The translations under genes were made by a program, and so were the position numbers. Positions 1 to 7,703 of a stretch of 20,938 nt of DNA are shown here, in pieces; the first letter of the stretch is position 1, and every line of letters begins with the position of its first letter. The stretch comes from Chloroflexota bacterium (lineage in GTDB: Bacteria; Chloroflexota; Limnocylindria; Limnocylindrales; CSP1-4): positions 1 through 20,938 of the forward strand of contig JACVXW010000034.1 of NCBI GenBank assembly GCA_015661135.1, read 5' to 3'. Below the pieces are notes generated by a model. The model worked only from the letters and a program-made list of their open reading frames with translations, ran no database searches and had not been told where the DNA came from.

Positions 1-330
1 CTGCCGGTGCGCGTGCCCGCGGTGCCCGACGGGCGGACCCACGTCTACCACCAGTACACGCTGGAGGTGGGGCCGGCACGGGACGGGATCATCGCCGCCA
101 TCCGCGAGGGTGGCGTGGGGGCGGACATCTACTACCCCATCCCGGTCCACCGCCAGGCCTACATCCAGGAGCGCGGCCTCCACGCAGACCTGCCGGTCAC
201 GGACGCGGCCGCGGAGCGGACGATTGCGCTGCCGATGTACCCGGGGATGACCGCGGAGGACCGCGACACCGTCATCCGCGTGGTCCGTGACGCCGTCCTC
301 GCGTACGCCGGGGTCGGCGCCGGGGCATGA
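1..330 (+). CDS. DegT/DnrJ/EryC1-type sugar aminotransferase, C-terminal part (5' end outside window)
   Basis: The open frame enters the window at base 1 and ends with TGA at 328-330, so only about 109 C-terminal residues are visible. The order of blocks is typical of the end of PLP-dependent nucleotide-sugar aminotransferases: HVYHQYTLEV, then YYPIPVHRQ, then IALPMYPGM close to the C-terminus. Members transfer an amino group from glutamate to a keto-sugar bound to UDP or TDP. The PLP lysine lies upstream and cannot be checked. The stop overlaps the start of the next gene (ATGA, 327-330), so the two are probably co-translated. Beside a Gfo/Idh oxidoreductase, a WbpE-like role (3-amination of an oxidised UDP-HexNAc acid) is the simplest reading, but the exact substrate is inferred from context only. 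Confidence 0.88.
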   Translation: MPVRVPAVPDGRTHVYHQYTLEVGPARDGIIAAIREGGVGADIYYPIPVHRQAYIQERGLHADLPVTDAAAERTIALPMYPGMTAEDRDTVIRVVRDAVLAYAGVGAGA

Positions 331-1391
331 CGGCGTTCTGGCACCCGGCCGGGGATCGGGAGCTCCGGATCGGGCTCGCCGGCCTCGGGTCCATGGGTCG
401 CAACCACCTCCGGGTGATCGCCGGCCACCCCACGGCTCGGCTCGTGGCCGTCGCGGATCCAGTCGCAGAGGCGCTCGCCGCCGCAACCGCCCAGACGGGC
501 GCCGCCGGGTTCTCCGAGCCGCTGGCGATGATCGCCGAGGCGGAGCTGGACGCGGTCGTGATCGCGGCGCCCACCACGGCCCACCTGCCCCTCGCGCTCG
601 CCGCGATCGGGCGGGGGATCGCCGTGCTCGTGGAGAAGCCGCTCGCGCCGACGGTCGAGGAGGCGCTGGAGATCGTGGCCGCGTCCCGGGCCACCGGCGT
701 GCCCGTCCAGGTCGGCCACGTCGAGCGGTTCAATCCTGCCGTCCGCGAGCTCGGCCGCCTGCTCCACGATGAGCGCTGGCTGTCCACCGTCTACGCCATC
801 ACCTCGCGCCGGGCCGGCCCGTTTCCCGCCCGGATCCGGGATGTCGGGGTGACCATCGACCTCGCGACGCACGACGTTGACATCTGCTCCTGGATCGCCG
901 GGGAACGGCCGGTCCGGGTCCATGCCGAGACCGCCCAGCGGATCCACGGGGAGCACGAGGACCTCCTGTTCGGGCTGCTCCATTTCCCGTCCGGCGTGGT
1001 CGCCCAGCTGGACGTGGACTGGCTCACCCCCGCGAAACGGCGCCAGCTCGTGGTCGTGGGCGAGGAGGGGATGTTCGAGCTGGACTACCTGACCCAGCGC
1101 CTGACCTTCACCCGGGCCACCGACACGACCAACCCGCGGCTCATCGGCGGCTATGCACCGACCTTCGAGGGCGAGGTCGCGGAGCTGGCGGTCCCCACGG
1201 GCGAGCCGCTGGCCCTGGAGGTTGATGCGTTCCTGCGCATCGTCCGGGAGGGCGGTCGGCCGGAGGTGGACGCCGAGGACGGGCTCTGGGCGGTCGGGAT
1301 CGCCACCGCGCTCCTGGACGCCGCCGCCCGCCGCGAGGTCGTGACGCTGGACGGTTTCGCCGCTCGGCTCGGATCGGCCGGCGCCGCGTGA
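327..1391 (+). CDS. Gfo/Idh/MocA-family NAD(P)-dependent sugar oxidoreductase (WbpB-like)
   Basis: This 354-residue protein has the usual family length. The N-terminal Rossmann domain shows GLAGLGSMGRNH (about 17-27). The family EKP signature is at 103-105, HVERFNP at 131-137, and a catalytic-type block DLATHDVDI around 178-187 with Asp and His in the expected places. Such enzymes oxidise or reduce a sugar hydroxyl using tightly held NAD. Next to a DegT aminotransferase and a UDP-HexNAc 6-dehydrogenase, the likely job is 3-oxidation of a UDP-N-acetyl-hexosaminuronic acid, giving the keto group the aminotransferase uses. The ATG overlaps the previous stop. The gene's own stop overlaps the GTG of the next gene. 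Family assignment is firm; the substrate is inferred. Confidence 0.9.
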   Translation: MTAFWHPAGDRELRIGLAGLGSMGRNHLRVIAGHPTARLVAVADPVAEALAAATAQTGAAGFSEPLAMIAEAELDAVVIAAPTTAHLPLALAAIGRGIAVLVEKPLAPTVEEALEIVAASRATGVPVQVGHVERFNPAVRELGRLLHDERWLSTVYAITSRRAGPFPARIRDVGVTIDLATHDVDICSWIAGERPVRVHAETAQRIHGEHEDLLFGLLHFPSGVVAQLDVDWLTPAKRRQLVVVGEEGMFELDYLTQRLTFTRATDTTNPRLIGGYAPTFEGEVAELAVPTGEPLALEVDAFLRIVREGGRPEVDAEDGLWAVGIATALLDAAARREVVTLDGFAARLGSAGAA

Positions 1392-2797
1392 GCATCGTCG
1401 ACCGGCCGACCAGCGGGTCCAGCCTGCTCGGCGGGTCCATCGTCATGCCGGCCAACTCCTGCGCACACGCCCTGCCGCCGCGGCTCGTCTCGCCGTGGGC
1501 CGGCGAGCCCGGGACGGCCGGCACGGTGGCCGTGGTGGGCGCCGGCAAGATGGGCCTCCCGCTCGCGGCCCAGTTCGCCGGCCACGGCTGGACCGTGATC
1601 GCGGTGGACGTCCAGGAGGCCGTGGTCGCGGCGATCAACGAGGGCCGGTCGCACATGGGCGAGGAGCCGGGGGTGGCGGACCTGGTCGCATCGGCCCACG
1701 CGGCTGGGCGGTTGCGCGCTACCACGGACGGGGCCGCGGCCGCTCGCGAGGCGAACGTCGTCGTGCTCATCGTGCCGGTGATGCTGGACGCCAGGCAGCA
1801 ACCGGACTACCGCCACATGGACGCGGCCGTGGATGCCATCGCGCCCGGGGTCCACGTCGGCAGCCTCGTGATCTTCGAGACGACGCTCCCCGTGGGGGAC
1901 ACGCGCGACCGGTTCGCGCCCCGATTGGAGGCCGCCTCCGGGCTCAGGGCGGACGCGGAATTCCTCGTCGCGTTCTCGCCGGAGCGGCTCTTCTCCGGGG
2001 CGGTGCTCCGCAATCTCGCCTCCTACCCGAAGCTCGTCGGCGGACTCAGCCCGCGGTCGACGGAGCGGGCGGCGCTGTTCTACGACAGCGTCCTCGACGC
2101 GGAGATCGTGGCGATGTCCTCCGCGGAGGCGGCCGAGTTCTCCAAGCTCGCCGACACGACCTACCGGGACGTCAACATCGCCCTCGCCAACGAGTTCGCC
2201 GCGTACGCGGATCGCGTCGGGGTGGACATCCGCGAGGTCATCGCGGCCGCCAACAGCCAGCCCTATTCGCACATCCACCAGCCCGGCCTCGGCGTCGGCG
2301 GTCACTGCATCCCCGTCTACCCGCACTTCCTGCTGTCGCGCGCCCCCGAGCTGACGCTGGTTGCCCGCTCGCGCGAGGTCAACGACGGGCAGATCGGCGT
2401 CGCGGTCCAGGCAGTACGGGACGCGCTCGGCGGCCTCGACGGTGCGCCGGTGCTCGTCCTCGGCCTGACCTACCGCGAGGGCGTGAAGGAGCTCGCCTAC
2501 TCCCGCGGCGTCGCGCTGGTCGAGGCGCTCCGGTCGGCCGGCGCGCGCGTCCTCGCCCACGACCCGCTCCTCTCCGACGCGGACATCCGATCCCTCGGCG
2601 CCGAGCCGTACCCGTGGGGCTCGCCTTGCGATGCGCGTGCGCTCATCACCCAGACCGCCGACCGCCTGTGGCGCGCGCTCGACCCCGCCTGGTTCCCCGA
2701 CCTCGCGATCCTCGTCGACGGTCGCAACAGCCTCTCGGGATTGGCGCTGCCGCCCGGCGTGGCGCACCGCGGCATTGGGGTACCGGCTCGCGGGTAG
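1388..2797 (+). CDS. wecC: UDP-N-acetyl-hexosamine 6-dehydrogenase (WecC/WbpA type)
   Basis: The enzyme performs the two-step NAD-dependent oxidation of C6 of a UDP-HexNAc to a uronic acid. The NAD-binding motif GAGKMG lies at 51-56, FSPERLFSG around 197-204, and the central helix with SAEAAEFSKLADTTYRD at about 245-261. GVGGHCIPVYP (302-312) carries the catalytic cysteine Cys307. The C-terminal UDP-binding domain contains GLTYREGVKELAYSRG. HCIPVYP and the overall pattern match the HexNAc dehydrogenases (WecC, WbpA) better than UDP-glucose dehydrogenase. The start used is GTG 1388, overlapping the previous stop by four bases. It leaves about 45 residues of low-complexity sequence before the Rossmann fold, so the true start may be internal (ATG 1445 or a GTG near 1526). 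Whether the substrate is UDP-GlcNAc or UDP-ManNAc cannot be decided from sequence. Confidence 0.9.
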   Translation: MSIVDRPTSGSSLLGGSIVMPANSCAHALPPRLVSPWAGEPGTAGTVAVVGAGKMGLPLAAQFAGHGWTVIAVDVQEAVVAAINEGRSHMGEEPGVADLVASAHAAGRLRATTDGAAAAREANVVVLIVPVMLDARQQPDYRHMDAAVDAIAPGVHVGSLVIFETTLPVGDTRDRFAPRLEAASGLRADAEFLVAFSPERLFSGAVLRNLASYPKLVGGLSPRSTERAALFYDSVLDAEIVAMSSAEAAEFSKLADTTYRDVNIALANEFAAYADRVGVDIREVIAAANSQPYSHIHQPGLGVGGHCIPVYPHFLLSRAPELTLVARSREVNDGQIGVAVQAVRDALGGLDGAPVLVLGLTYREGVKELAYSRGVALVEALRSAGARVLAHDPLLSDADIRSLGAEPYPWGSPCDARALITQTADRLWRALDPAWFPDLAILVDGRNSLSGLALPPGVAHRGIGVPARG

Positions 2798-2912
2798 GAT
2801 CCATTCCGCCCGCCCCATCGTGCCGTCTAGGCTTCGAGGCACTCGCCGGCCGCTTCTGGCCCCGAGAGCACGACCTCGTCGTACCCTCGACATCGTCGCA
2901 CGAGAGGACCTC

Positions 2913-3140
2913 TTGCCGGCTCGACAGAGATCTATCGGGCGTCGAAGCGGTAGGTGGCCCGACCTGGCCTATGTCTCCGCAGCGCACAGGGGCCGCCCGC
3001 ATCGGATCCCCGAATTGGAGCTGCCCGCCGAGTTCGACCGCGACGAGCTCGACCGATGGCTCACACGTATCGAGTCGCCTCGGGTGCGCACCCTCGTGCG
3101 GCGTGGCCTTCGCTACGCACTCGATCGAGCGGTGCGATAG
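2913..3140 (+). CDS. possible small hypothetical protein (or gene remnant), 75 residues
   Basis: The frame from TTG 2913 to TAG 3140 encodes a basic, Arg-rich peptide. Its last 45 residues look protein-like, with alternating charged and leucine positions (LPAEFDRDELDRWL, then RVRTLVRRGLRYALDRAVR) that would form two amphipathic helices. Third codon positions in that part are mostly G or C, as in the real genes nearby. A purine-rich GAGAGGA lies about four bases before the TTG. The first 30 residues look random, so it may instead be the end of a decayed larger gene. I do not recognise the family. Confidence 0.3.
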   Translation: MPARQRSIGRRSGRWPDLAYVSAAHRGRPHRIPELELPAEFDRDELDRWLTRIESPRVRTLVRRGLRYALDRAVR

Positions 3141-3213
3141 GTCTGCCGGTCGCGTCCGCGTGGGAGTTGGTTCGCGATGACCCGCTCCTGGTCCCGGGCG
3201 CCGGGAACCCGGA

Positions 3214-3219
3214 TACGCT
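3214..3219 (+). promoter_or_regulatory. -10 box of a probable leaderless promoter for the epimerase gene
   Basis: TACGCT ends exactly six bases before GTG 3226, the spacing expected if transcription starts at the first base of the start codon. There is no Shine-Dalgarno sequence in between. No convincing -35 box is visible. The same arrangement recurs before 10575 and, nearly, before 6949. Confidence 0.5.
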
Positions 3220-3225
3220 GTCCGG

Positions 3226-4338
3226 GTGAAGATCGTCAGCGTCGTTGGGACGCGGCCCCAGCTCATCAAGGCGGCGGCGCTCCAGCCCGCCCTCCGGGCG
3301 CGCCACGACGAGGTCTTCGTCGACACCGGCCAGCACTGGGACGAGTCGATGGCCGGAGCGTTCTTCAGCGAGCTCGGCCTGGCAAAGCCAGATCACGCCC
3401 TGGGTGCCGGCGGCGGGTCGCACGCGGGGCAGACCGCGGCGATGCTCATCGGGCTCGAGCCGATCCTGCACGCGGAGCGGCCTGACGCCGTCCTCGTGTA
3501 CGGCGACACGAACTCGACGCTGGCCGGGGCGCTCGCCGCCGCCAAGCTCGGGATCCCGGTAGCCCACGTGGAAGCCGGTCTCCGGAGTTTCGACCGGCGG
3601 ATGCCTGAGGAGCTCAACCGGGTGGTCGCGGACCACCTCGCCACGTGGTCCTTCGCACCCACGCCGACGGCCGTCGCGAACCTGCGCGCCGAGGGCATCG
3701 AACGGGGTGTCGTCCTCGTCGGTGACCTGATGAAGGACCTGGCTGCTCGGGTGAGCGCCGAGGTCCGGGATCCGTCCGTGCTCGAGGCGATCTCGGCGAG
3801 GCTGGGGGTCGCACTCGCCCCGGGTGGCTACCTGTTCGCGACGATCCACCGGCAGGAGAACCGCGAGCCCGCGGCGATGGCCGCCTGGGCCGGGATCCTC
3901 GCCGCCGCGGCCGCGGCGGACCGGCCCGTAATCCTCGCGCTCCATCCGGGCACGCGAGCCGCGATGGACCGCGCGGGCGTGTCGCGCGGACCGCATGTGG
4001 CGGTCGTGGAGCCGCTGGAGTATCGGACGTCGCTCGCCCTCCAGCTCCACGCGGCGGCGGTGGTGACGGATTCCGGCGGAGTCCAGCGCGAGGCGGCATG
4101 GCTGGGCGCCCCCTGCCTCGTGCTGCGCAGCTCCACGGAGTGGCCCGAGCTCACCGGCACCGGCGGTCAGTCCGTCCTCGTCGGCCTGGATCAGGAGCGG
4201 GCGATGGCCGAGCTCGAGCGTCTCGCCCCGCGCGCGTCCACGATGACTGCGGCTCGCCGGCGGGCGGCAACACTGTCGTTGGTGAGCAGTGGCGCCGCAG
4301 AGGCGATCGTCAACGCGCTGGCGAGGCTGCCCGATTGA
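3226..4338 (+). CDS. wecB: UDP-N-acetylglucosamine 2-epimerase, non-hydrolysing (WecB/WbpI type)
   Basis: This 370-residue enzyme has the normal length and a GT-B-like fold. It inverts C2 of UDP-GlcNAc (or a diacetamido-uronic derivative) through transient UDP elimination. Recognisable blocks are SVVGTRPQLIKAA (5-17), DTGQHWDESM (33-42), GDTNST (93-98), HVEAGLRS (114-121), RMPEELNR (125-132), the active-site HRQENR (208-213) and TDSGGVQREA (281-290). Asp94, Glu116, Glu128/129 and His208 fit the acidic and His residues known to matter in WecB. GTG 3226 puts the MKIVSVVGTRP start at the usual place. Together with the preceding dehydrogenase it would supply UDP-ManNAcA. With the aminotransferase and oxidoreductase it would instead act as a WbpI-like 2-epimerase. 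The stop overlaps the TTG of the next gene. Confidence 0.94.
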   Translation: MKIVSVVGTRPQLIKAAALQPALRARHDEVFVDTGQHWDESMAGAFFSELGLAKPDHALGAGGGSHAGQTAAMLIGLEPILHAERPDAVLVYGDTNSTLAGALAAAKLGIPVAHVEAGLRSFDRRMPEELNRVVADHLATWSFAPTPTAVANLRAEGIERGVVLVGDLMKDLAARVSAEVRDPSVLEAISARLGVALAPGGYLFATIHRQENREPAAMAAWAGILAAAAAADRPVILALHPGTRAAMDRAGVSRGPHVAVVEPLEYRTSLALQLHAAAVVTDSGGVQREAAWLGAPCLVLRSSTEWPELTGTGGQSVLVGLDQERAMAELERLAPRASTMTAARRRAATLSLVSSGAAEAIVNALARLPD

Positions 4339-4848
4339 GCCGCGTCGTCATGTTCGTCTTCAACGACTGCCGGACCGATTCGCGCGTGCTTCGCGAGGGG
4401 CGATCGCTGGCCGCCGCCGGTCACGACGTGACGATCATCGCGCGGCCCACAGACGCCGCCTCGACGGTGGGAGATCGCGAGGAGCGAGACGGATTCGTGA
4501 TCATCCGGGTCCCGATCCCGCCGGGGCATCGGCTCTTTCGCCTCTGGCTGCGCTACCCGTGGAGGATCACGAACTGGGCGATCGCCAGGGCGCGCGGCGG
4601 GTTCCGTCGAATGCCGGGCGGGATCGCCGACATCGGGATCGCGGGTCTCGCCGTCCTGGCATCTCTCCCCTTGAGCGTGGTACGCGGCCCCTTCTATCTC
4701 CTCGCGCGATACCGGAACCGCACGGCCGCGGCGCGAGCCGGCGCGGCGATCTCCGTGGGCGCCCAGCCGACCCCCGCGCGCGTGGCCCCCGCCAGGCGCC
4801 CATCTCCGTTCGAGTGGCTCAGCGGACAGGTATGGGCCCGCGAAGATC
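4335..4848 (+). pseudogene. GT4-type glycosyltransferase, N-terminal fragment (disrupted)
   Basis: Reading starts at TTG 4335, overlapping the epimerase stop (TTGA); ATG 4350 is an alternative. The first 60 residues form a GT-B acceptor domain start (VVMFVFNDCRTDSRVLREGRS, then GHDVTIIARP). A hydrophobic stretch at about 97-124 probably sits on the membrane. The frame stays convincing up to PFEWLSG (about 4809-4826) and then turns into Arg-rich noise, while VYDSHE resumes one frame over at 4849. In this family an Asp/His-rich stretch with an H-x-H or HD motif should lie between these points, and it is absent. So bases appear to be missing, a number equal to 2 modulo 3, probably several dozen. 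It is either a real deletion or an assembly fault. Confidence 0.72.
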
Positions 4849-5688
4849 GTGTACGACAGCCACGAGATCTATCTCGAGTCCGGCGCGAATGCGGACCAGC
4901 CGGCCTGGCTCCGAGGCCTGATGGCGCGGCTCGAACGGCGCTGGGTCGCGCGTTCCGCGGCGCTCGTCACCGTGAACGAGAGCCTCGCCGCGGAGCTCCG
5001 ACGGCGCTACGCCCCGGTTCGCACGGTCGTCGTCCACAACTGTCCGCCGCGGAGCTACTCGCCGACGCCGGGCGTGCCGGACCTCCTCCGGGCGGCGACG
5101 GGGATCCCGGTCGACGAGCCGATCGCCCTGTACCACGGTGCCTTCTCGCGGCACCGCGGCCTGGAGGAACTCGCCGCGGCCGTCGCCGAGCCCGGCCTCG
5201 AGCGCGTGCACGCCGTGTTCCTGGGCTACGGCGGGCTCCGGTCGGAGCTCGACGCTCTTGCGCTCGGGCCGGCTGCCCCCGGGCGGATCCACGTCCTGGC
5301 GGCGGTGCCGCCCGAAGAGCTCGGCGCGTGGGTCGCTTCAGCCGACGTCGGCGTCATGGCGATCCAGCCCTCGACGATCAACCACCGGATGTCCACCCCG
5401 AACAAGCTGTTCGAGTGCCTGGGCGCTGGCGTCCCGGTCGTCGCGAGCGATTTCCACGAGATGCGTCAGATCGTGTGTGACGATCCGGAGGGTCCGCTGG
5501 GCGTGGTCGTCGCGCCGGACGATATCCCCGGCCTCGGCCGGGCGATCCTTTCGATCGTTGCCGCGCCGCCGGCTGAGCGTGCGGAGCTCCGCGTGCGCTG
5601 CCTGCGGGCCGCGCACGGCCGCTGGAACTGGGAGACGGAGTCAGCCCGGCTCGTCGATCTCTACGCCGGGCTGTTCGGGCAGGCCTGA
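4849..5688 (+). CDS. GT4-type glycosyltransferase, C-terminal part (continuation of the disrupted gene)
   Basis: From GTG 4849 this frame gives VYDSHEIYLESG, then the linker TVNESLAAELRRRY, then the nucleotide-sugar-binding half: ALYHGAFSRHRGLEELA, VFLGYGG, a PPEEL/VASADVGVMAIQ block, and STPNKLFECLGAGVPVVASDF with the donor-binding Glu. This is the second half of a GT-B glycosyltransferase of the type that removes a sugar from a nucleotide donor with retention. On its own it lacks the acceptor domain, so 279 residues from an internal GTG would hardly be active. Its start belongs to the interrupted gene at 4335. It closely resembles the intact glycosyltransferase that follows three bases later, so the two were probably duplicated from one ancestor. 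Confidence 0.8.
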   Translation: MYDSHEIYLESGANADQPAWLRGLMARLERRWVARSAALVTVNESLAAELRRRYAPVRTVVVHNCPPRSYSPTPGVPDLLRAATGIPVDEPIALYHGAFSRHRGLEELAAAVAEPGLERVHAVFLGYGGLRSELDALALGPAAPGRIHVLAAVPPEELGAWVASADVGVMAIQPSTINHRMSTPNKLFECLGAGVPVVASDFHEMRQIVCDDPEGPLGVVVAPDDIPGLGRAILSIVAAPPAERAELRVRCLRAAHGRWNWETESARLVDLYAGLFGQA

Positions 5689-5690
5689 CC

Positions 5691-6923
5691 GTGGAGGACC
5701 TCGTCCCCCCGATCCGGCAGGTTTCGCCGGTCCCGCAGCGCGCTGTGATCGTTCTGCCCTCGACCGGGGCGTTTGACGGGCGGGCGCACCGGATTGCTGC
5801 CGGCCTTGCGGCCCGCGGCCACGACGTAACGGTTGTCGCCCGTCCCGGACCCGGCCTCGACGCCGACGCCCTCGATCCGTCCGGCTACCGGATCAAGCGG
5901 GCAGGGCGAGGCGCTCCGGCAGGCCTCCGCACGCCGCTCCGCCAGATCCGCCAGCTCCAGGCGATCGTGAGCCAGCGCGCCGCAGCGGTCGCCGCGACCC
6001 ATGGAACCGCGGCCGGAACCGCCGACCTCATCCACGCGATGGGCCTGATGGGTCTCCCGGTGGGGATCGCCCTGCGAGAGCACCTCGGAGGCAGGCTCGT
6101 CTACGACGCGCGCGACCTGTATGTCGATGCCGGGAACCTGGCCCGGCTCCCGGCGCCCCTCCGCGGCGCCGCGGGTGCCGTGGAGCGCCGCTGGGCCCGA
6201 TCGGCCGACCGGGTCGTCACCGTGAACGATGCGCTCGCGGACCTCCTCCGCGACAGGCTGGGGTGCGAGCGGCCAGTCGTCGTGCTGAATGCCTCGCCCG
6301 TGCGAGCCCACGAGGGCCCTCGCCCCCGGCGCTTCCACGAACGCCTGCAGCTCGCGGACGAAACGCCGGTGGTGCTCTACCAGGGTGGGTTCTCGCCCGG
6401 TCGCGGGATCCCCGAACTCATCGCTGCGATATCCGAGGTTCCGGGCGCCCACCTCGTGCTCCTCGGCTACGGGCGTCTCGACGATGACCTCCGGGCGCGA
6501 GCCGCCCGACCGGACGTCGCGGGTCGCGTGTCCGTCTTGCCGGCCGTACCCCCAGGGGAGCTGCTAGAGTGGGTCGCATCGGCGGACGTCGTCGCAATCC
6601 CGATCCAGGGGGATACCCTCAACCACAGGCTGGCGACGCCGAACAAGCTGTTCGAGGCGCTCGCGGCCGGCGTCCCGGTCGTTGCCTCGGATCTGCCGGG
6701 CATGGCGTCCATCGTCCGCGAGCTCGAAGCCGGCACTCTGGTGGATCCGACACGGCCGGCCGCCATCGCCGCCGGCATCCGGGCGCTGCTCGACCCACCA
6801 CCGGATGCGCGAGCCGCGACCCGGGCCCGGATCCGGGCCGCCACGGCCGGACGGTACGACTGGCCGGCGCAGTTCGACCGGCTCCTCGCCGAATACACCC
6901 GGCTCACTGGCCGCCCGTGGTGA
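5691..6923 (+). CDS. glycosyltransferase, GT4-like, intact
   Basis: This 410-residue protein starts at GTG 5691, two bases after the preceding stop. The N-terminal domain contains GRAHRIAAGLAARGHDVTVVARP (about 30-52), then DLIHAMGLMGLPVG and VYDARDLYVDAG (137-148). The C-terminal donor domain has LYQGGFSPGRGIPELI (229-244), LLGYGRLDDDL, VASADVVAIPIQ (295-305) and TPNKLFEALAAGVPVVASD (316-334), where Glu322 sits in the E-x7-E-like nucleotide-binding region. It would transfer one sugar to the growing surface glycan at the inner face of the membrane. Acceptor and donor cannot be told from sequence. It shares its domain layout with the broken gene upstream and is useful for seeing what that gene has lost. 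Confidence 0.88.
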   Translation: MEDLVPPIRQVSPVPQRAVIVLPSTGAFDGRAHRIAAGLAARGHDVTVVARPGPGLDADALDPSGYRIKRAGRGAPAGLRTPLRQIRQLQAIVSQRAAAVAATHGTAAGTADLIHAMGLMGLPVGIALREHLGGRLVYDARDLYVDAGNLARLPAPLRGAAGAVERRWARSADRVVTVNDALADLLRDRLGCERPVVVLNASPVRAHEGPRPRRFHERLQLADETPVVLYQGGFSPGRGIPELIAAISEVPGAHLVLLGYGRLDDDLRARAARPDVAGRVSVLPAVPPGELLEWVASADVVAIPIQGDTLNHRLATPNKLFEALAAGVPVVASDLPGMASIVRELEAGTLVDPTRPAAIAAGIRALLDPPPDARAATRARIRAATAGRYDWPAQFDRLLAEYTRLTGRPW

Positions 6924-6932
6924 GCCGGCCCG

Positions 6933-6938
6933 TAGAAT
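6933..6938 (+). promoter_or_regulatory. -10 box before the methyltransferase gene
   Basis: TAGAAT is a good match to the -10 consensus and stands out in this GC-rich sequence. It lies ten bases before ATG 6949, leaving a 5' leader of only about four bases. No clear -35 box is seen. Confidence 0.5.
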
Positions 6939-6948
6939 CGATGGTGTC

Positions 6949-7662
6949 ATGACAAACACCGCGGACGCCCCGGCGCCGGCCTCGGACTACGACCAGCACT
7001 ACGCGAGCGGTGGGTTCGGCTACGAAGGGCGCCGCGACCACTGGCTGGCGTGGGCTCGACGCCATTACGTCGAGGCCTTCGACCTCTCGCCCGGCCGTCT
7101 CCTGGACGTGGGCTGCGGCGACGGCTTCTGGACATCGATCTTCGCCGAGCTGGGTTTCCACGCGACGGGCGTGGATCTCAGCGCGGGTGGCATCGAGGCC
7201 GCCAGATCGCGATACCCGGGGACCGAGTTCGTCGTCGCCGACGCGGACGAGCCACTCCCGTTCGAGGCCGGGTCATTCGACGTCATCTTCTGTCGCGCGA
7301 TCAGCCACTTCGGCGAGTCGGACCTCGAGGCCCCGCGGGTCACGTCGCTGGTTCCCAGACTGATGACCCTTCTCGCCCCTGCCGGCGTGCTCCTCGCCTC
7401 ATATCACACGACCCGGGACGGAGGCGTCGTTCACGGCCGCACCTACCATCCGATCAGCGCCCTCGTCCGGCTCCTCGAGCACGGCGGCGACCCCTGGCGG
7501 GTGGAGCTCGTCGGGAACTACGTCCAGATCGGGGTCGGCCACCGCGGCGCCCCCGCGCGGCCGCCAGCGCATCGGCCGGCGGCCGGGCCGGCATGGGCGC
7601 CGACCGGCCTGATCCGATCAGTGCTCCGAGCGCTTCGCGCCGTCGTCCGCCGCGTTCGTTAG
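6949..7662 (+). CDS. class I SAM-dependent methyltransferase
   Basis: The 237-residue product carries the SAM-binding motif I LLDVGCGDGFW (51-61), the acidic ribose-binding GVDLS (74-78), VVADADEPLPFEAGSFDVIFCR (95-116) for motifs II/III, and a post-motif strand LLAPAGVLLASYH. The fold is the small Methyltransf_11/25 type. ATG 6949 was chosen because motif I then falls at the usual distance and a -10 box sits just upstream. The frame is open further upstream but runs inside the preceding glycosyltransferase. Within this locus it may methylate a sugar or the end of a glycan chain, for example as a length-terminating cap, but the substrate is not shown by the sequence. The last 35 residues are Arg/Ala/Pro-rich and basic. 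Confidence 0.87.
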   Translation: MTNTADAPAPASDYDQHYASGGFGYEGRRDHWLAWARRHYVEAFDLSPGRLLDVGCGDGFWTSIFAELGFHATGVDLSAGGIEAARSRYPGTEFVVADADEPLPFEAGSFDVIFCRAISHFGESDLEAPRVTSLVPRLMTLLAPAGVLLASYHTTRDGGVVHGRTYHPISALVRLLEHGGDPWRVELVGNYVQIGVGHRGAPARPPAHRPAAGPAWAPTGLIRSVLRALRAVVRRVR

Positions 7663-7703
7663 GCTCGTCGATATCGGCGACCCGCTGCGCGCGCTCGAGC
7701 GTC

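Larger units (their letters stand above)
2798..3225 (+). other. 428-bp spacer between the dehydrogenase and the epimerase
   Basis: This is the longest stretch without a recognisable gene in the first half of the window, in a locus where neighbours otherwise touch or overlap. It contains one weak coding candidate (2913-3140) and, at its right edge, a -10 box for the epimerase. Short inverted repeats such as GTGCC/GGCAC near 2820-2842 are too weak to call a terminator. I see no insertion-sequence ends or RNA gene. It may be the remains of a lost gene. Confidence 0.6.

Noticed and set aside
2815..2845. Terminator after the dehydrogenase gene (GTGCC/GGCAC inverted repeat)
   Set aside because: Stem of five pairs with a 13-base loop and no T-run; not distinguishable from chance.
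1151..2893. Long minus-strand open frame (580 codons) opposite the dehydrogenase
   Set aside because: It is antisense to two well-supported genes, Arg/Gly/His/Asp-rich and without any domain pattern; such shadows are expected in DNA of this GC content.
4815..4860. Programmed ribosomal frameshift joining the two glycosyltransferase halves
   Set aside because: No slippery heptamer is visible at the junction and conserved residues are missing, so a deletion or assembly error explains it better.
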